Positions 7,542-16,794 of a stretch of DNA of 18,453 bases are shown here, one piece after another. The position numbers and the translations under genes were made by a program. The stretch's first letter is position 1. Every line of letters starts with the position of its first letter. The notes beneath the pieces are model-generated. The model ran no database searches. It was not told where the DNA came from and saw only the letters and a program-made list of their open reading frames with translations. Source of the stretch: Methanobacteriota archaeon (GTDB lineage Archaea; Thermoplasmatota; Poseidoniia; Poseidoniales; Poseidoniaceae); the NCBI GenBank assembly GCA_018662715.1, contig JABJFP010000048.1, forward strand, positions 1-18,453. Reading direction: 5' to 3'.

Positions 7542-8852
7542 AAGTGGATAACCGCTTCGTCCTTCCTCATTATAGCAATAACGAATGGTTTGAAATTGAG
7601 ATTTTAATTCTTTTACGTCGATTCGGACCTTCGATGGATCCTCGCCGTGAATGAGAATTCTGGCATACAACTGGGCCACATCTTGCATTTCATCAGGAGT
7701 AAAACCAACTCGTGTAAGTTCTTGAACCCCTAATCGCAATCCAGAGGGAGTCAATGCTTTGGTATCCCCTGGCAACATGTTCATGTTTGTCACGATTCCA
7801 CCGTCCTCTAGCAACTGAGCCGCCTTAGCACCGGCTCCAGAGTCGGTATCTCCATGACGCGTCAGGACTTGGTGTGATGCAGTATAGCCGCGACTTTCAG
7901 CCAAGACATCAAATCCTTCAGCGGCAAGTGCTTGTGCAAATGCTTTCGCGTTTCGAACGGTATCTTTTGCGTATGCAGCCCCATATTCTTGGAACTCAGA
8001 AAGAGCCATGACTTTACCAGCAACATGGTGGAGGTGATACGATGAGCAAACACCTGGAAACATAGCATTGTTAAGTCGTTTCTGAAAGACCTCATCTTCT
8101 GAAGACGAGAGCAAGAATCCCCCTTGAGGGCCGGGGAATGTCTTGTGACTTGAACCAGTCATGACGTCTGCACCTTCTCGCAGTGGGTCTTGGAATTCAC
8201 CCCCTGCAATCAGGCCAAGCACGTGTGCACCGTCATACATTACTTTGGCATCAACTTCTTTGGCAGCATCCGCCATCTCCTTCAGCGGGGTTGGGAAAAG
8301 GAAAACCGACTGGCCAAACAAAGCGATTTTCGGTTTTACCTCGCGAATCACCTTACATGCTGCATCAACATCTGGCTCCATACGCTCTTCATCCCATGGA
8401 TATGTTGTTAAATTCAAATCCCGCAACCCAACTGCACCCATTCGCGCATGGGAAATGTGGCCACCGTCGGCTGTTGAAACGGCAGTAATTGCATCACCAG
8501 GCTTAGCTAATGCTTTGAGTGCGCCAATGTTGCTTACTGTTCCGGAAACGGATTGAATGTTCGCAAATGGAGCATTAAAAACGGACTTGGCCAAGCGAAT
8601 ACCTAATGATTCAATGGTGTCAAAATCGTCACAACCCTGATAGTAACGCTTCCCTGGAAGCCCTTCTGCATATCGGCCGTGAAGGTCACTTGAAACAATA
8701 TCCTGAACCATAGGGGATACAATATTTTCAGAGGCGATCATGCCCAACCCATCTCGGTATAATCGCCCGCTCGACTTTACAGCGTCCATGACGGTTTTCC
8801 CGTTGGCCCAGTTTTCTTCAGAAGGAGTCCATGCACCCTGAGATTTGCCCAT
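7539..8852 (-). CDS. glyA: Serine hydroxymethyltransferase (glycine hydroxymethyltransferase)
   Basis: A 437-aa fold-type I PLP enzyme that interconverts serine and glycine while passing a one-carbon unit to a pterin cofactor in the cytosol. The PLP lysine is K237 in GSSHKTFPGPQGG. D207 and H210 in YDGAHVLGL stack on or bind the cofactor. The N-terminal segment MIASENIVSP is the family's substrate-binding motif, and LPGKRYYQGC is the conserved GxRYY region. Length is typical (about 420-440). The sequence departs from bacterial GlyA in a way that fits archaeal forms, where the pterin may be folate or tetrahydromethanopterin; this cannot be decided here. No Shine-Dalgarno precedes the ATG at 8852, in contrast to its downstream neighbour, so it may be read from its own short-leader transcript. 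Confidence 0.95.
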   Translation of the reverse strand: MGKSQGAWTPSEENWANGKTVMDAVKSSGRLYRDGLGMIASENIVSPMVQDIVSSDLHGRYAEGLPGKRYYQGCDDFDTIESLGIRLAKSVFNAPFANIQSVSGTVSNIGALKALAKPGDAITAVSTADGGHISHARMGAVGLRDLNLTTYPWDEERMEPDVDAACKVIREVKPKIALFGQSVFLFPTPLKEMADAAKEVDAKVMYDGAHVLGLIAGGEFQDPLREGADVMTGSSHKTFPGPQGGFLLSSSEDEVFQKRLNNAMFPGVCSSYHLHHVAGKVMALSEFQEYGAAYAKDTVRNAKAFAQALAAEGFDVLAESRGYTASHQVLTRHGDTDSGAGAKAAQLLEDGGIVTNMNMLPGDTKALTPSGLRLGVQELTRVGFTPDEMQDVAQLYARILIHGEDPSKVRIDVKELKSQFQTIRYCYNEEGRSGYPL

Positions 8853-8902
8853 AATGAAGACACAGTAAATACGGTCTTTGAATTGATTGCTACAAGAACA
8901 TT

Positions 8903-8912
8903 AGAAAATATC
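8903..8912 (-). promoter_or_regulatory. Possible TATA-like element upstream of glyA
   Basis: In the 64-nt gap before glyA the minus strand holds GATATTTTCT about 51-60 nt ahead of the ATG. Initiation 25 nt downstream would give a leader of about 30 nt. The element is AT-rich but not a strong consensus, and it abuts the stop of the preceding gene. Confidence 0.25.
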
Positions 8913-8916
8913 TCGC

Positions 8917-11900
8917 TCACATTTGCCCTGGCCGTCGGTTTGGAGGGCCACCGGGACGGGGTTCGCTACGAATGGTGTTCCTTGGAATGATCCTGTCACT
9001 GATGGAATCCTGCTCTTTACCTTGTGCGACGGCATTGAGGTATGGGCCTCCCTTTTTCTTGATGTAATTCGTACGGCCACGGTAAGCGACTGGACCGATA
9101 AATCGTTCCAGCAGTGGACCAGATTCGTGATGTTCTTTCGGACGCTTAAGCCACCAAGCCTTACCAAGAGGTTGGACTCGAGGTGGGCGGCCTTTGGCCA
9201 TTGAAACTGCTCTGCGTTTCAATCGCCCCTTAACTTTCTTTTCAGATTCTTTTGGCAGCCTATCTTGCAACCATGCAGGCATTCCAATGTCCAATACAAC
9301 TCCGTTTACGGATACGAGAATACCAGACATGAGCAGGTGATTTCCAATGGGAATGTTACTTTGATTTGGTGTAGCCTTGAATCGTTTCATTCTACGGACA
9401 TATTTCATCATCCCTCGCTGATCACGATGCTTTATCAGATGCTCTTGTTGCTTCATGAATCTCCTGTAACTGAAGTGCAAAAAGAGCAATACTACGAGGA
9501 GTGCTGATCCTTCGTTCTTTCCGACCTCTTGGTAAGCAAGAATACTGAGAACGAACCAAAGCGGAACCAGTACAAAGAAGGTGAAGATAATTGAAAGAGG
9601 GCTTGAAGAATACCGAGCCGGCATTACGTGCCGTGTAGCCTCGTGGGCTGCAATCATCACGTTTGCAGTAATCGCTTCATCCAAACCACCCTTGACAGCC
9701 AAGCCAGCGAAAGCATTGACTGGAGCAGCATCAACCCATCGCCTCTTATTCTTTTCATCATCAAGAAGGAGAGAGACTTCAAGATGTTCTCTTCCTTTCT
9801 TTCCGTATCCGAAAATTACTGCTAAGGCCATGACCCTCGGGTCTTTAGCGTCGCTTTTGATGAGTTCATCTAGGACAGATTTGGCATCGTGCCACTCCCC
9901 TGTATCCAAAAGACATAACGAAACTGCGATACGAGGACGCACACCAATCGGGTCTTGTCGAACAAGGCTCAAGGACAATTCTAGTGCTTCGTCATATTTC
10001 CTTTGAGCACGTAACAAGGCAACCATTGACAATTGACCGACGAGTGAAACACGGTCTTTGTGCATACTCAGTTCCTTTGGTTGAGGATTCCAATAACGCA
10101 TCATATTCTGCAACATTTGCAGGTGGTCAATGACAGAATTATTTTCCCAGTCCCATAAGTCATCCTCGGTCACCGTTCCGTTCCATGGATCGAGCCATTC
10201 ACAAACGAATGAAAGAAGTTCAGGTTCGTCGTAGCCTTCTGGCTGTTGAAGACCATGAAGGGCTTCACGTGCAGCATCAAGTCGCCTCAGCGCCATGTAA
10301 CCAGTCGCGATGATCATTCTCGCCTCATCATCATCTCCACCGGCCTGAGCGAGAAGTTTACGGCTCTCTTCAATGGCTTGAGGCCAGAGGCCACGTAGAG
10401 CTTTTTCCCACATTGATGCTCTTGATTGCTCCTGTCGAATCAATGCTTGGTCACCGGGGAAATCGTGAGTCTGAACGCGAATCAATAAATCAATATCCTC
10501 GTTGTAGGCTGCAGTTTCAACCATCAACTGTAGTCGGTCTCCACCTTCAACTTTCACTGCACCTTCACGACGTTCATCGGGATTGAGGTCAAAACGAAGT
10601 TTTCGTAGGGCGCCGAAGCGAATAATCGATAAAATCCATGTCAACATAAAGACTGCTTGACCGACTGCAATAAACAACCAAACGGTGAGGAGACGCATTT
10701 CTTCATCAAAGCCTCTCCCTTCAAGCCAAGTTGTCATGGGCATCAGGGAACCAAATTCTTTGTAACATACAAGGACAAGTAACAGGACTGTATATCCTGA
10801 AAAACCAGCGAAAGCGAATATCAATTGACGAGCTTGTGCTGATTTTTCGGTTCGGATTTCGCGAGGAGTATCCAAAGTAACCCCAAACAGACCACCGAAA
10901 GTTTGCCCACCAAGAATCAGGTTACGGGTGAGTTCAAATATGAAGGCGAGCCCAACAATTGCAATATTCATGGTGAGGTAAAGCGACAAGAATTGAGGGA
11001 GAGCTTTGATAAATTCCCAATGGAATAGAATTTCTGAAATCAAGTCGATCCGTACGAATATTGAATGCCCAATGATACCACCATAATTCAATACCTCTTC
11101 GGCGTTTGCAGGCTTGTTGATCATAATATGAAGTACCGTAACAATTCCATTGAGAGCGGTGACCGGCATGGTAAGCAAGAACAAGACAAGTATGAGTGAA
11201 AATGTACGCCCCACAAAGGATGGAATAATTGGGTCAATCGGATTCGCCCTGCCCCTAAATGTTCTCCATTTACTGATGAGAAGCATGTTCCAAGAGGCTC
11301 CCATAATCCGGCCGTATGCAAAAATGGTGGGAGCCATGAAAGTCAACATTGCAAATGCAAGCCATGTTGGTGTGATGGAGCCGTTGATACTGTATCCGTA
11401 GACCACTACGATAAGAGTAACAATAACCAAGAGGGCCATCGTGAAGATTCTGCGTATCAAGTCATTTGTTTTCGAAGATTTTACTTCCCTCGTCCTTCTA
11501 CCAAGAATTTGTCCGTTTAGGGTTTCCCAAGGGGAAATAAATACTGGAATGAGAATGAGAACTCCGATAACATAGAGATTTACCTTGTAAAAATTAGAAG
11601 GGTCAAACAAGAGTTCGGCAATAAGGAGCAGCACACCCGTCAAACCCATCATATACAGAAGAACACCATATCCAACGAGTCCTTCTTTGAGGAGGCGTCG
11701 TGAATCATTCAACGTACGTGTAATTCGGTGTACTTCATACAAGTCATCATCAATCTCAAATGCGACTTGAAGATTTTTGAGTTGTTGTGGAATAAACCAT
11801 CTTCGGACAAGAAATGCAACAGAAAGAGCAACCAAAAGGGGCCAAATCATCCCAGTGGAAAACCCTTCACTTTGAGTCACAGAAACTGCAGAGGCGTGTG

Positions 11901-11964
11901 GGATTAATAGAAAAGCAAGCCACGCCGAAAAGATCCATATCATCCGAATACTGCGCCCTCCCAT
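8917..11964 (-). CDS. Large polytopic membrane protein with TPR-like region and basic C-terminal tail
   Basis: A 1015-aa protein that I do not recognise by name. The N-terminus (about residues 9-26, IWIFSAWLAFLLIPHASA) looks like a signal peptide or first helix. About nine hydrophobic helices follow, at roughly 38-55, 97-118, 128-145, 173-192, 200-218, 254-280, 326-345, 381-401 and 424-447. Residues about 515-720 form a soluble helical region with TPR-like helix pairs, such as QRKYDEALELSLSLVRQDP and TGEWHDAKSVLDELIK. Two more helices lie at about 789-811 and 819-834. The last 180 residues are strongly basic, end in a Gly/Pro/Arg-rich tail, and are probably cytoplasmic. A TPR platform on a membrane base suggests a scaffold for an envelope or secretion complex; this is inference. 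The ATG at 11964 has no clear Shine-Dalgarno, and codon 8 (11943) is an alternative start. Confidence 0.85.
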   Translation of the reverse strand: MGGRSIRMIWIFSAWLAFLLIPHASAVSVTQSEGFSTGMIWPLLVALSVAFLVRRWFIPQQLKNLQVAFEIDDDLYEVHRITRTLNDSRRLLKEGLVGYGVLLYMMGLTGVLLLIAELLFDPSNFYKVNLYVIGVLILIPVFISPWETLNGQILGRRTREVKSSKTNDLIRRIFTMALLVIVTLIVVVYGYSINGSITPTWLAFAMLTFMAPTIFAYGRIMGASWNMLLISKWRTFRGRANPIDPIIPSFVGRTFSLILVLFLLTMPVTALNGIVTVLHIMINKPANAEEVLNYGGIIGHSIFVRIDLISEILFHWEFIKALPQFLSLYLTMNIAIVGLAFIFELTRNLILGGQTFGGLFGVTLDTPREIRTEKSAQARQLIFAFAGFSGYTVLLLVLVCYKEFGSLMPMTTWLEGRGFDEEMRLLTVWLFIAVGQAVFMLTWILSIIRFGALRKLRFDLNPDERREGAVKVEGGDRLQLMVETAAYNEDIDLLIRVQTHDFPGDQALIRQEQSRASMWEKALRGLWPQAIEESRKLLAQAGGDDDEARMIIATGYMALRRLDAAREALHGLQQPEGYDEPELLSFVCEWLDPWNGTVTEDDLWDWENNSVIDHLQMLQNMMRYWNPQPKELSMHKDRVSLVGQLSMVALLRAQRKYDEALELSLSLVRQDPIGVRPRIAVSLCLLDTGEWHDAKSVLDELIKSDAKDPRVMALAVIFGYGKKGREHLEVSLLLDDEKNKRRWVDAAPVNAFAGLAVKGGLDEAITANVMIAAHEATRHVMPARYSSSPLSIIFTFFVLVPLWFVLSILAYQEVGKNEGSALLVVLLFLHFSYRRFMKQQEHLIKHRDQRGMMKYVRRMKRFKATPNQSNIPIGNHLLMSGILVSVNGVVLDIGMPAWLQDRLPKESEKKVKGRLKRRAVSMAKGRPPRVQPLGKAWWLKRPKEHHESGPLLERFIGPVAYRGRTNYIKKKGGPYLNAVAQGKEQDSISDRIIPRNTIRSEPRPGGPPNRRPGQM

Positions 11965-11977
11965 AATTAACGGGCTG

Positions 11978-11997
11978 AGAGTTGCCTCATCAACTCT
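11978..11997 (-). other. Short hairpin between the aminotransferase and TPR membrane genes
   Basis: AGAGTTG and CAACTCT form a perfect 7-bp stem with a 6-nt loop, extendable by one G-U pair, in the 47-nt gap. No T-run follows on the minus strand, so it does not look like an intrinsic terminator. An RNA processing site or a chance stem are both possible. Confidence 0.35.
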
Positions 11998-12011
11998 TCC
12001 GCTACGAGTAC

Positions 12012-13223
12012 CTAAATTCGTGAGTTTTGTAAAAAACGCTCGATACGGTCAAAAGCTTCGCGCAGTACATCAATCTCAGGCAAATAAACCAATCTGAAGT
12101 GACCTTTTCCTAGTTTTGGTGAAAAACCACTCCCATGAACGAGAAGAACATGTTCTTCGTGCAATAAATCAAGGACGAAGTCTTTGTCTGAAGCCGACCA
12201 CTTCGGGTCAGTAAGACGAACAAACATGTAAAATGCGCCACCGGGTGACTCTACTTCTAGACCTTGAATTGATTCAATCCGCTTGATGCAGTAATCTCGC
12301 TGGGCCTCGACCTTTAAGCGGTAATTCAGCATCCAAGATTTATCACCGGTCAATCCAGCCAAATACCCCATTTGGGCTGGTGTTGAGGCACACAGCCGAG
12401 AGCGAAGAAGTCGTTCTAAGCCATCACGAAGGTCGTTCATTCGTCCTTTGGGGTCGTGGAGGGCCATATACCCAATACGCCACCCTGGAGCGTAGTATAC
12501 TTTGGAGACGCCGTTGAGAACGATAACGGGAAGGTCGGTGTTTCTGCTTGCCACAGAGACGTGTTGTCCAGTGAAATCTAAGCCATCGTAAATTTCATCT
12601 GCGACAATAACGCAGTTTGGATAATTTACAGCAATTGACATCAGGCGGTCAATGTCCTCAGCACCCGATACCGTTCCACATGGATTGTTTGGGTTGATGA
12701 GGACCAACAATCGGACATCATCATCCATTTTAGATTCGATATCATCAAAATCCAAATTCCACCCGTTTGTGTGTTGTAATTTGTATTCAACGGTGGTCGC
12801 CCCATACATTTGGGGGTAGGCCATGTAAGGAGGGTAATGTGGACCAGGAGCAAGCACTTTTGTCCCTTCTTCCAAGACTGCTGCAAAAATAATCTGTAGA
12901 GCCTCAGTCACACCATGACAGACGTATATGTCATCAGCACGAGCATCCCAGCCCTTCTTTTGCTCATCTATTGCAATCGCATCTCGTAGTTCAGGAAGTC
13001 CATATGATGGAGAATATCCATTTCTACCATCGTGAAGTGCTTGGGCATAGGCATCCACCATATGTTGAGGTGTAGGCAGCCCTGGATATGCAATCGGATC
13101 ACCTATGTTCAATTTTAGAATGCTATGTCCTTCCTGTTCAAGTTTTGTTGCGGGTACCACAACGTCGCGAATGGCATATTCAATATTGGCCGCTCGCTTT
13201 GATACAGGCACTTGGTTGGACAT
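12012..13223 (-). CDS. alaA: Class I/II PLP aminotransferase, AlaA-like (probable alanine aminotransferase)
   Basis: A 403-aa fold-type I aminotransferase. From the chosen start, the PLP lysine is K241 in GVSKVYYAPGWRIGYM. D209 and Y212 (ADEIYDG) bind the pyridine ring and phenolic oxygen. LINPNNPCG carries the asparagine that contacts PLP. The C-terminal FRLVYLP arginine would bind the substrate carboxylate. The opening KLEQEGHSILKLNIGDP aligns well with E. coli AlaA (405 aa), which makes alanine from pyruvate and glutamate. Aspartate or aromatic specificity cannot be excluded. I chose the ATG at 13223 because extension upstream needs a TTG at 13259 and would add 12 residues absent from the family. 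A weak AGGTTGAG site precedes it. The gene lies 46 nt after the EVE gene. Confidence 0.9.
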   Translation of the reverse strand: MSNQVPVSKRAANIEYAIRDVVVPATKLEQEGHSILKLNIGDPIAYPGLPTPQHMVDAYAQALHDGRNGYSPSYGLPELRDAIAIDEQKKGWDARADDIYVCHGVTEALQIIFAAVLEEGTKVLAPGPHYPPYMAYPQMYGATTVEYKLQHTNGWNLDFDDIESKMDDDVRLLVLINPNNPCGTVSGAEDIDRLMSIAVNYPNCVIVADEIYDGLDFTGQHVSVASRNTDLPVIVLNGVSKVYYAPGWRIGYMALHDPKGRMNDLRDGLERLLRSRLCASTPAQMGYLAGLTGDKSWMLNYRLKVEAQRDYCIKRIESIQGLEVESPGGAFYMFVRLTDPKWSASDKDFVLDLLHEEHVLLVHGSGFSPKLGKGHFRLVYLPEIDVLREAFDRIERFLQNSRI

Positions 13224-13269
13224 GGGACTCAACCTTGCTAAACGATTCCGTTCTTTCAACTTTCAGTGT

Positions 13270-13749
13270 TCATTCTTTGAGTTCGGACCGAGATAATCCT
13301 GCCATGGTGAGAACTTCATCAAAATAAGGCTCATCAACAGGCTGAACCGATAACCGCTGCCCTTTGCGTAGAAGTGGCATGCCCTCTAGCCTTGGATTGG
13401 CTTTCATATCGGGCAGACTTACAATTGTTTCAAACCCATGAACAGGTGCGAGATCCACCATAAACCATCGGGGATTCTCTGGAGTAGACTTCGGATCAAA
13501 ATAATGCCCATCAGCATCCCATGAAGTGAAATCAGGATACCCTTCGTTCACGATTTTGGCGACTCCAGCCACATGCGGAGGTTTGGTATTCGAATGATAG
13601 AAGAGAACTAAATCATCAGTTTTCATTGCATCCCTCATCATGTTTCGTGCTTGATAATTACGGACACCATCCCAATGGGTTTTCCCGTCAGCGACAAGTT
13701 GCTCATACGGGTAAACATCAGGCTCAGACTTCATCAGCCAGTAGTTCAT
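13270..13749 (-). CDS. EVE-domain (PUA-like) protein, thymocyte nuclear protein 1 family
   Basis: A 159-aa protein that is almost entirely one EVE domain. It starts MNYWLMKSEPDVY and continues with the signature WDGVRNYQARN (residues 26-36). Then come DLVLFYHSN, a GVAKIV strand, and LRKGQRLSVQPV near the C-terminus, all typical positions for the family. EVE domains are related to PUA and YTH folds and are known or proposed to bind modified bases in DNA or RNA. Here no restriction or methylation genes lie next to it, so a housekeeping role, perhaps with modified RNA, seems as likely as defence. I chose the ATG at 13749, which has GGGAAGGT upstream and gives the usual length. An upstream extension to 13833 would overlap the exporter gene. 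The target is unknown. Confidence 0.92.
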   Translation of the reverse strand: MNYWLMKSEPDVYPYEQLVADGKTHWDGVRNYQARNMMRDAMKTDDLVLFYHSNTKPPHVAGVAKIVNEGYPDFTSWDADGHYFDPKSTPENPRWFMVDLAPVHGFETIVSLPDMKANPRLEGMPLLRKGQRLSVQPVDEPYFDEVLTMAGLSRSELKE

Positions 13750-13786
13750 ACCTTCCCGTGGAACCGGAGGTCTATGGATTGCTCGC

Positions 13787-16700
13787 TCACCAAACATCAA
13801 CAATATCATCGACAAGCGATGCGTCCATAACATCGTCTAATACGTATTTCTTATCTTCAACTAAACCGAGGCGTCTCGCCATACCGTTGGCTCCACCAAC
13901 CGCTCCGATACCCATCTTTTCAAGAGTTACAAAGATCGCCGGCAAGAGGATAAGAGCGCTCGCCGCAGCGACCCAGAGAAGTATCAAAATGACGGTGATA
14001 AACGGTCGGATTTCAGGGATGGGTATGTCATAGGCCGCAAACATCCCCAACGAGGTGACCACTGCTGCTTCAAAGAGGGACATTCCAGTCCCTACTGCAG
14101 CACTACGTATGGCTTGAATACCACCGCCCAGTTCACGTATTCGATTCGCAATGTGAATTGAAAAGTCAACACCAACGCCGACAAGAATTGAACCGATCAT
14201 TACCGTTACAAGCGATAACGGAACATCCATGCGCCACATGACGAGCCATTGCAATGCTACAGTGGCGATAACGGGCGATGTCGTCCATATGGAATATCTC
14301 ACATCACGGAAGACAATAGCGAGTGTAATGAGGGTGAGAATGATAGCAAAGCCAAGAGATGTCCATTGAGAGCCTACAATTAATCTATTCACTTCAATCG
14401 CAGTTGCTGCAACACCCGTAAGGTCTTCTGCAGTTTCACCAAAATCACCTCTGAAGGAATCTGTGTTTTGATTAACAACTTCAACGCTACGAGCTGTGTC
14501 TGCTACAGGAATAAACGGCATATCTACGTAGATAAGAGAACGGCTGAAATCATCACTCACGAAAATCTCACGCGTTTCTTTGGTAAGCGATGCATAGAAT
14601 ACATCAAGGAGGAAAATTTGTGACTGGCGAGAACCAGGGAGACCGTATTCACTGGGGTCCGTTAAGAGGTCCCAGAACGAGGTATTAATCGCCAAACTGT
14701 TACCGAGAAGGACCTCGGACAAATCCTTGAAATCATCGCATTGCTCCTGGGCAATAATGCACGGTGTTTCTTGAATGAACGCGTTCGCCTGTTCACCTGA
14801 AACACTTGCTTTTACACCGGAGGATTTCATCAAAAACACAACGGAAACGGCGGTAGTATTTTCAATCCCGTTTAGTTTTGATTCAAGATTATCAATTTTC
14901 TTCAGCATCGCTGCAGGGTCATCGTTCGACGGATCACCGTCCCTAATGTCACCGCTAACGTTGGCGTTGATGAGCACCATTCCAACTTGACCTGCTTCAA
15001 ACTCCTTACTGTATTGTTTCATCTTAACGACAGAAGATTCGCCTTCTGGGGCCATTCCAAGGAGGTCAATGTTCTCCTCGACATTGGCTCGGCCAACAGT
15101 TGCTGAAAGAAGCATGAGCAAGAGGAAAACTCCAATGACACCTTTGTTGTACTTCACTGGAACTTCAACGAGAACGTCAAATGCTCTCAAAGGAGGATGT
15201 TTAGGTTTCTTGAGGTCAAGAATAAGTGTGAGATTAGGAACCATAAACATGGTCAAAATGTACACGATAACAATTCCTAATGAAAGAGCAATACCAACAG
15301 TTTGGATTGGAGCCATTGGCGTGAATACAAGCGAAATGAATCCTATCACTGTCGTGACCGCTGATAAAAACACAGCCTTTCCAGTTGAACTTAGTGACGC
15401 CCTCATTTTCTCGGAACGAGTACCCTCCTCCTCTGCATATCGGTTGGTAATGTGGAGACCGTAAGAGACCCCCAACGCGAGTAAAATGGGACCTACGATA
15501 ATCACTGTCATCGTGACTTCATAATTCGTCGCTCCAATCAAACCTAACGTCCAAAAGACTGCACATAACGTCGGCAAGCCTGCAATAATGAGAACCTTCA
15601 ATCCCTGTATCGGACGCATACCCGTCAAGCCTGCTTGCAACAAGTCAGAATGGAATAGAAACAAACCAATAGCAACCAAAACGACCGCCATTGGGAAAAT
15701 TTCCCAAAACAAGCGGAACGAAAATTCCGTCACGGCATTGGTGATAGGAACTGGACCGGTCAATACCATGGAAAGGCCGAGGTCATCCCAATTGCAAAGG
15801 CTGTTATCTGCTGGAGTTCCATCATCTGCAAACAAACAAGGACGGTCCTTTGATGAAATATTATCAAGGATAAATTGAGTATCAGCGATAATGTCCTTTG
15901 CTGGCCGCTCCTCAGTCACTGCAATCGCCATAATGGCCCTATCAAGCAATCCATCCTGTGTTCCATTCGCTCCACCGGTAATATCTCGAGCCAGTTTGTT
16001 TAATCCTGAACTTGGAGAACCATCTTCCTCATACATCTCTTCAACAACAAGGTCAATCGTGGTTTGACTTGGTATTTCGTAAGAGCCACCTAATTGTTCG
16101 TCAGTGAGTTCAAGAGCATCATTGAGTTGTTCCGCCAACCCAGCCGTTGCACAGTCCTCTTGCCCAGTTGCACAGCCTAAGTTCCCGGCTTCGGTTACCA
16201 GCGCTTCACGGATTCTCGGAGCACTGGAATTGACTTCCTTTAGAACGGTTGAAAGCGACAGAATGTAAATGACGTCATCTGAGTCATCTGAAAGGTACGG
16301 GTTCAGGATATTTTCAACATAACTTATTTCTTGTAAAATTCTTTGATCGGTGATGTTTTGATTATCCGACTCGATGTAAACCACCATGACATTGGTAGAC
16401 CAATCTTCTTCCACCTTGCCCAGTAATTCAGCAACTTGACTTCCTTCCGGTAGGTAAACTTCCATATCGCCGTTGACATTCAAAGCAGGGTTATTGGGGT
16501 CATCATCAAAGCGTGTATCATCAAGGAATCCCGATTGCGTAACGAAATAGACAGTCAATAGTAAAAATACGAGAACAGTTGGTATTGGGAATCGAGTAAT
16601 AGCACCCGTTGCTCCTGACTTCTGCCATTCACGTTTCATCCTTTTTGGTGCGTCAAGGACGGCGTCCATCCCACGTTTGGAATCCATGGTTTTGAGTTGG

Positions 16701-16789
16701 CCGACGACTTGATTGCGCAAATTTCGCATCTTTTCCCCGCTGGATTTACGCCCATCAGAGGGAGGAGTAGATTCGTCTTTCTTTACCAT
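13787..16789 (-). CDS. RND superfamily exporter (MMPL/HAE3-like)
   Basis: A 1000-aa membrane protein with duplicated RND topology. One helix (about 66-85) is followed by a large outside loop (86-358) and five or six helices (359-520). The plan then repeats: a helix at about 550-567, a loop at 568-808 and helices at 810-955. The MMPL-type helix-4 motif occurs twice: GVSYGLHITNRY and GVGVDFSIHIANR. The second has the proton-relay-type Asp (D875), while the first has Ser (S442) at the matching place. Such pumps use the ion gradient to move lipids or hydrophobic compounds across the membrane; the substrate is unknown. The chosen ATG at 16789 follows a strong GAGGGGTGA site. The ATG at 16825 would add 12 residues with a weaker site. 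The gene diverges from valS, and the EVE gene starts 37 nt after its stop. Confidence 0.92.
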   Translation of the reverse strand: MVKKDESTPPSDGRKSSGEKMRNLRNQVVGQLKTMDSKRGMDAVLDAPKRMKREWQKSGATGAITRFPIPTVLVFLLLTVYFVTQSGFLDDTRFDDDPNNPALNVNGDMEVYLPEGSQVAELLGKVEEDWSTNVMVVYIESDNQNITDQRILQEISYVENILNPYLSDDSDDVIYILSLSTVLKEVNSSAPRIREALVTEAGNLGCATGQEDCATAGLAEQLNDALELTDEQLGGSYEIPSQTTIDLVVEEMYEEDGSPSSGLNKLARDITGGANGTQDGLLDRAIMAIAVTEERPAKDIIADTQFILDNISSKDRPCLFADDGTPADNSLCNWDDLGLSMVLTGPVPITNAVTEFSFRLFWEIFPMAVVLVAIGLFLFHSDLLQAGLTGMRPIQGLKVLIIAGLPTLCAVFWTLGLIGATNYEVTMTVIIVGPILLALGVSYGLHITNRYAEEEGTRSEKMRASLSSTGKAVFLSAVTTVIGFISLVFTPMAPIQTVGIALSLGIVIVYILTMFMVPNLTLILDLKKPKHPPLRAFDVLVEVPVKYNKGVIGVFLLLMLLSATVGRANVEENIDLLGMAPEGESSVVKMKQYSKEFEAGQVGMVLINANVSGDIRDGDPSNDDPAAMLKKIDNLESKLNGIENTTAVSVVFLMKSSGVKASVSGEQANAFIQETPCIIAQEQCDDFKDLSEVLLGNSLAINTSFWDLLTDPSEYGLPGSRQSQIFLLDVFYASLTKETREIFVSDDFSRSLIYVDMPFIPVADTARSVEVVNQNTDSFRGDFGETAEDLTGVAATAIEVNRLIVGSQWTSLGFAIILTLITLAIVFRDVRYSIWTTSPVIATVALQWLVMWRMDVPLSLVTVMIGSILVGVGVDFSIHIANRIRELGGGIQAIRSAAVGTGMSLFEAAVVTSLGMFAAYDIPIPEIRPFITVILILLWVAAASALILLPAIFVTLEKMGIGAVGGANGMARRLGLVEDKKYVLDDVMDASLVDDIVDVW

Positions 16790-16794
16790 ACGAT

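Noticed and set aside
8161..8556. 131-aa plus-strand reading frame opposite glyA
   Set aside because: Lies fully inside a well-supported SHMT gene on the other strand and has no family features.
9581..10006. 141-aa plus-strand reading frame opposite the TPR membrane gene
   Set aside because: Antisense shadow; Ser/Thr/Ala-rich with no domain, and the minus-strand protein is continuous with sensible topology.
13224..13259. Twelve-residue N-terminal extension of the aminotransferase
   Set aside because: It would need a TTG start at 13259 and adds residues not found in AlaA-like enzymes. The ATG at 13223 fits family length.
13750..13833. 28-residue upstream extension of the EVE protein
   Set aside because: It overlaps the 3' end of the exporter gene in another frame, and the EVE fold begins exactly at MNYWLMKSEP.
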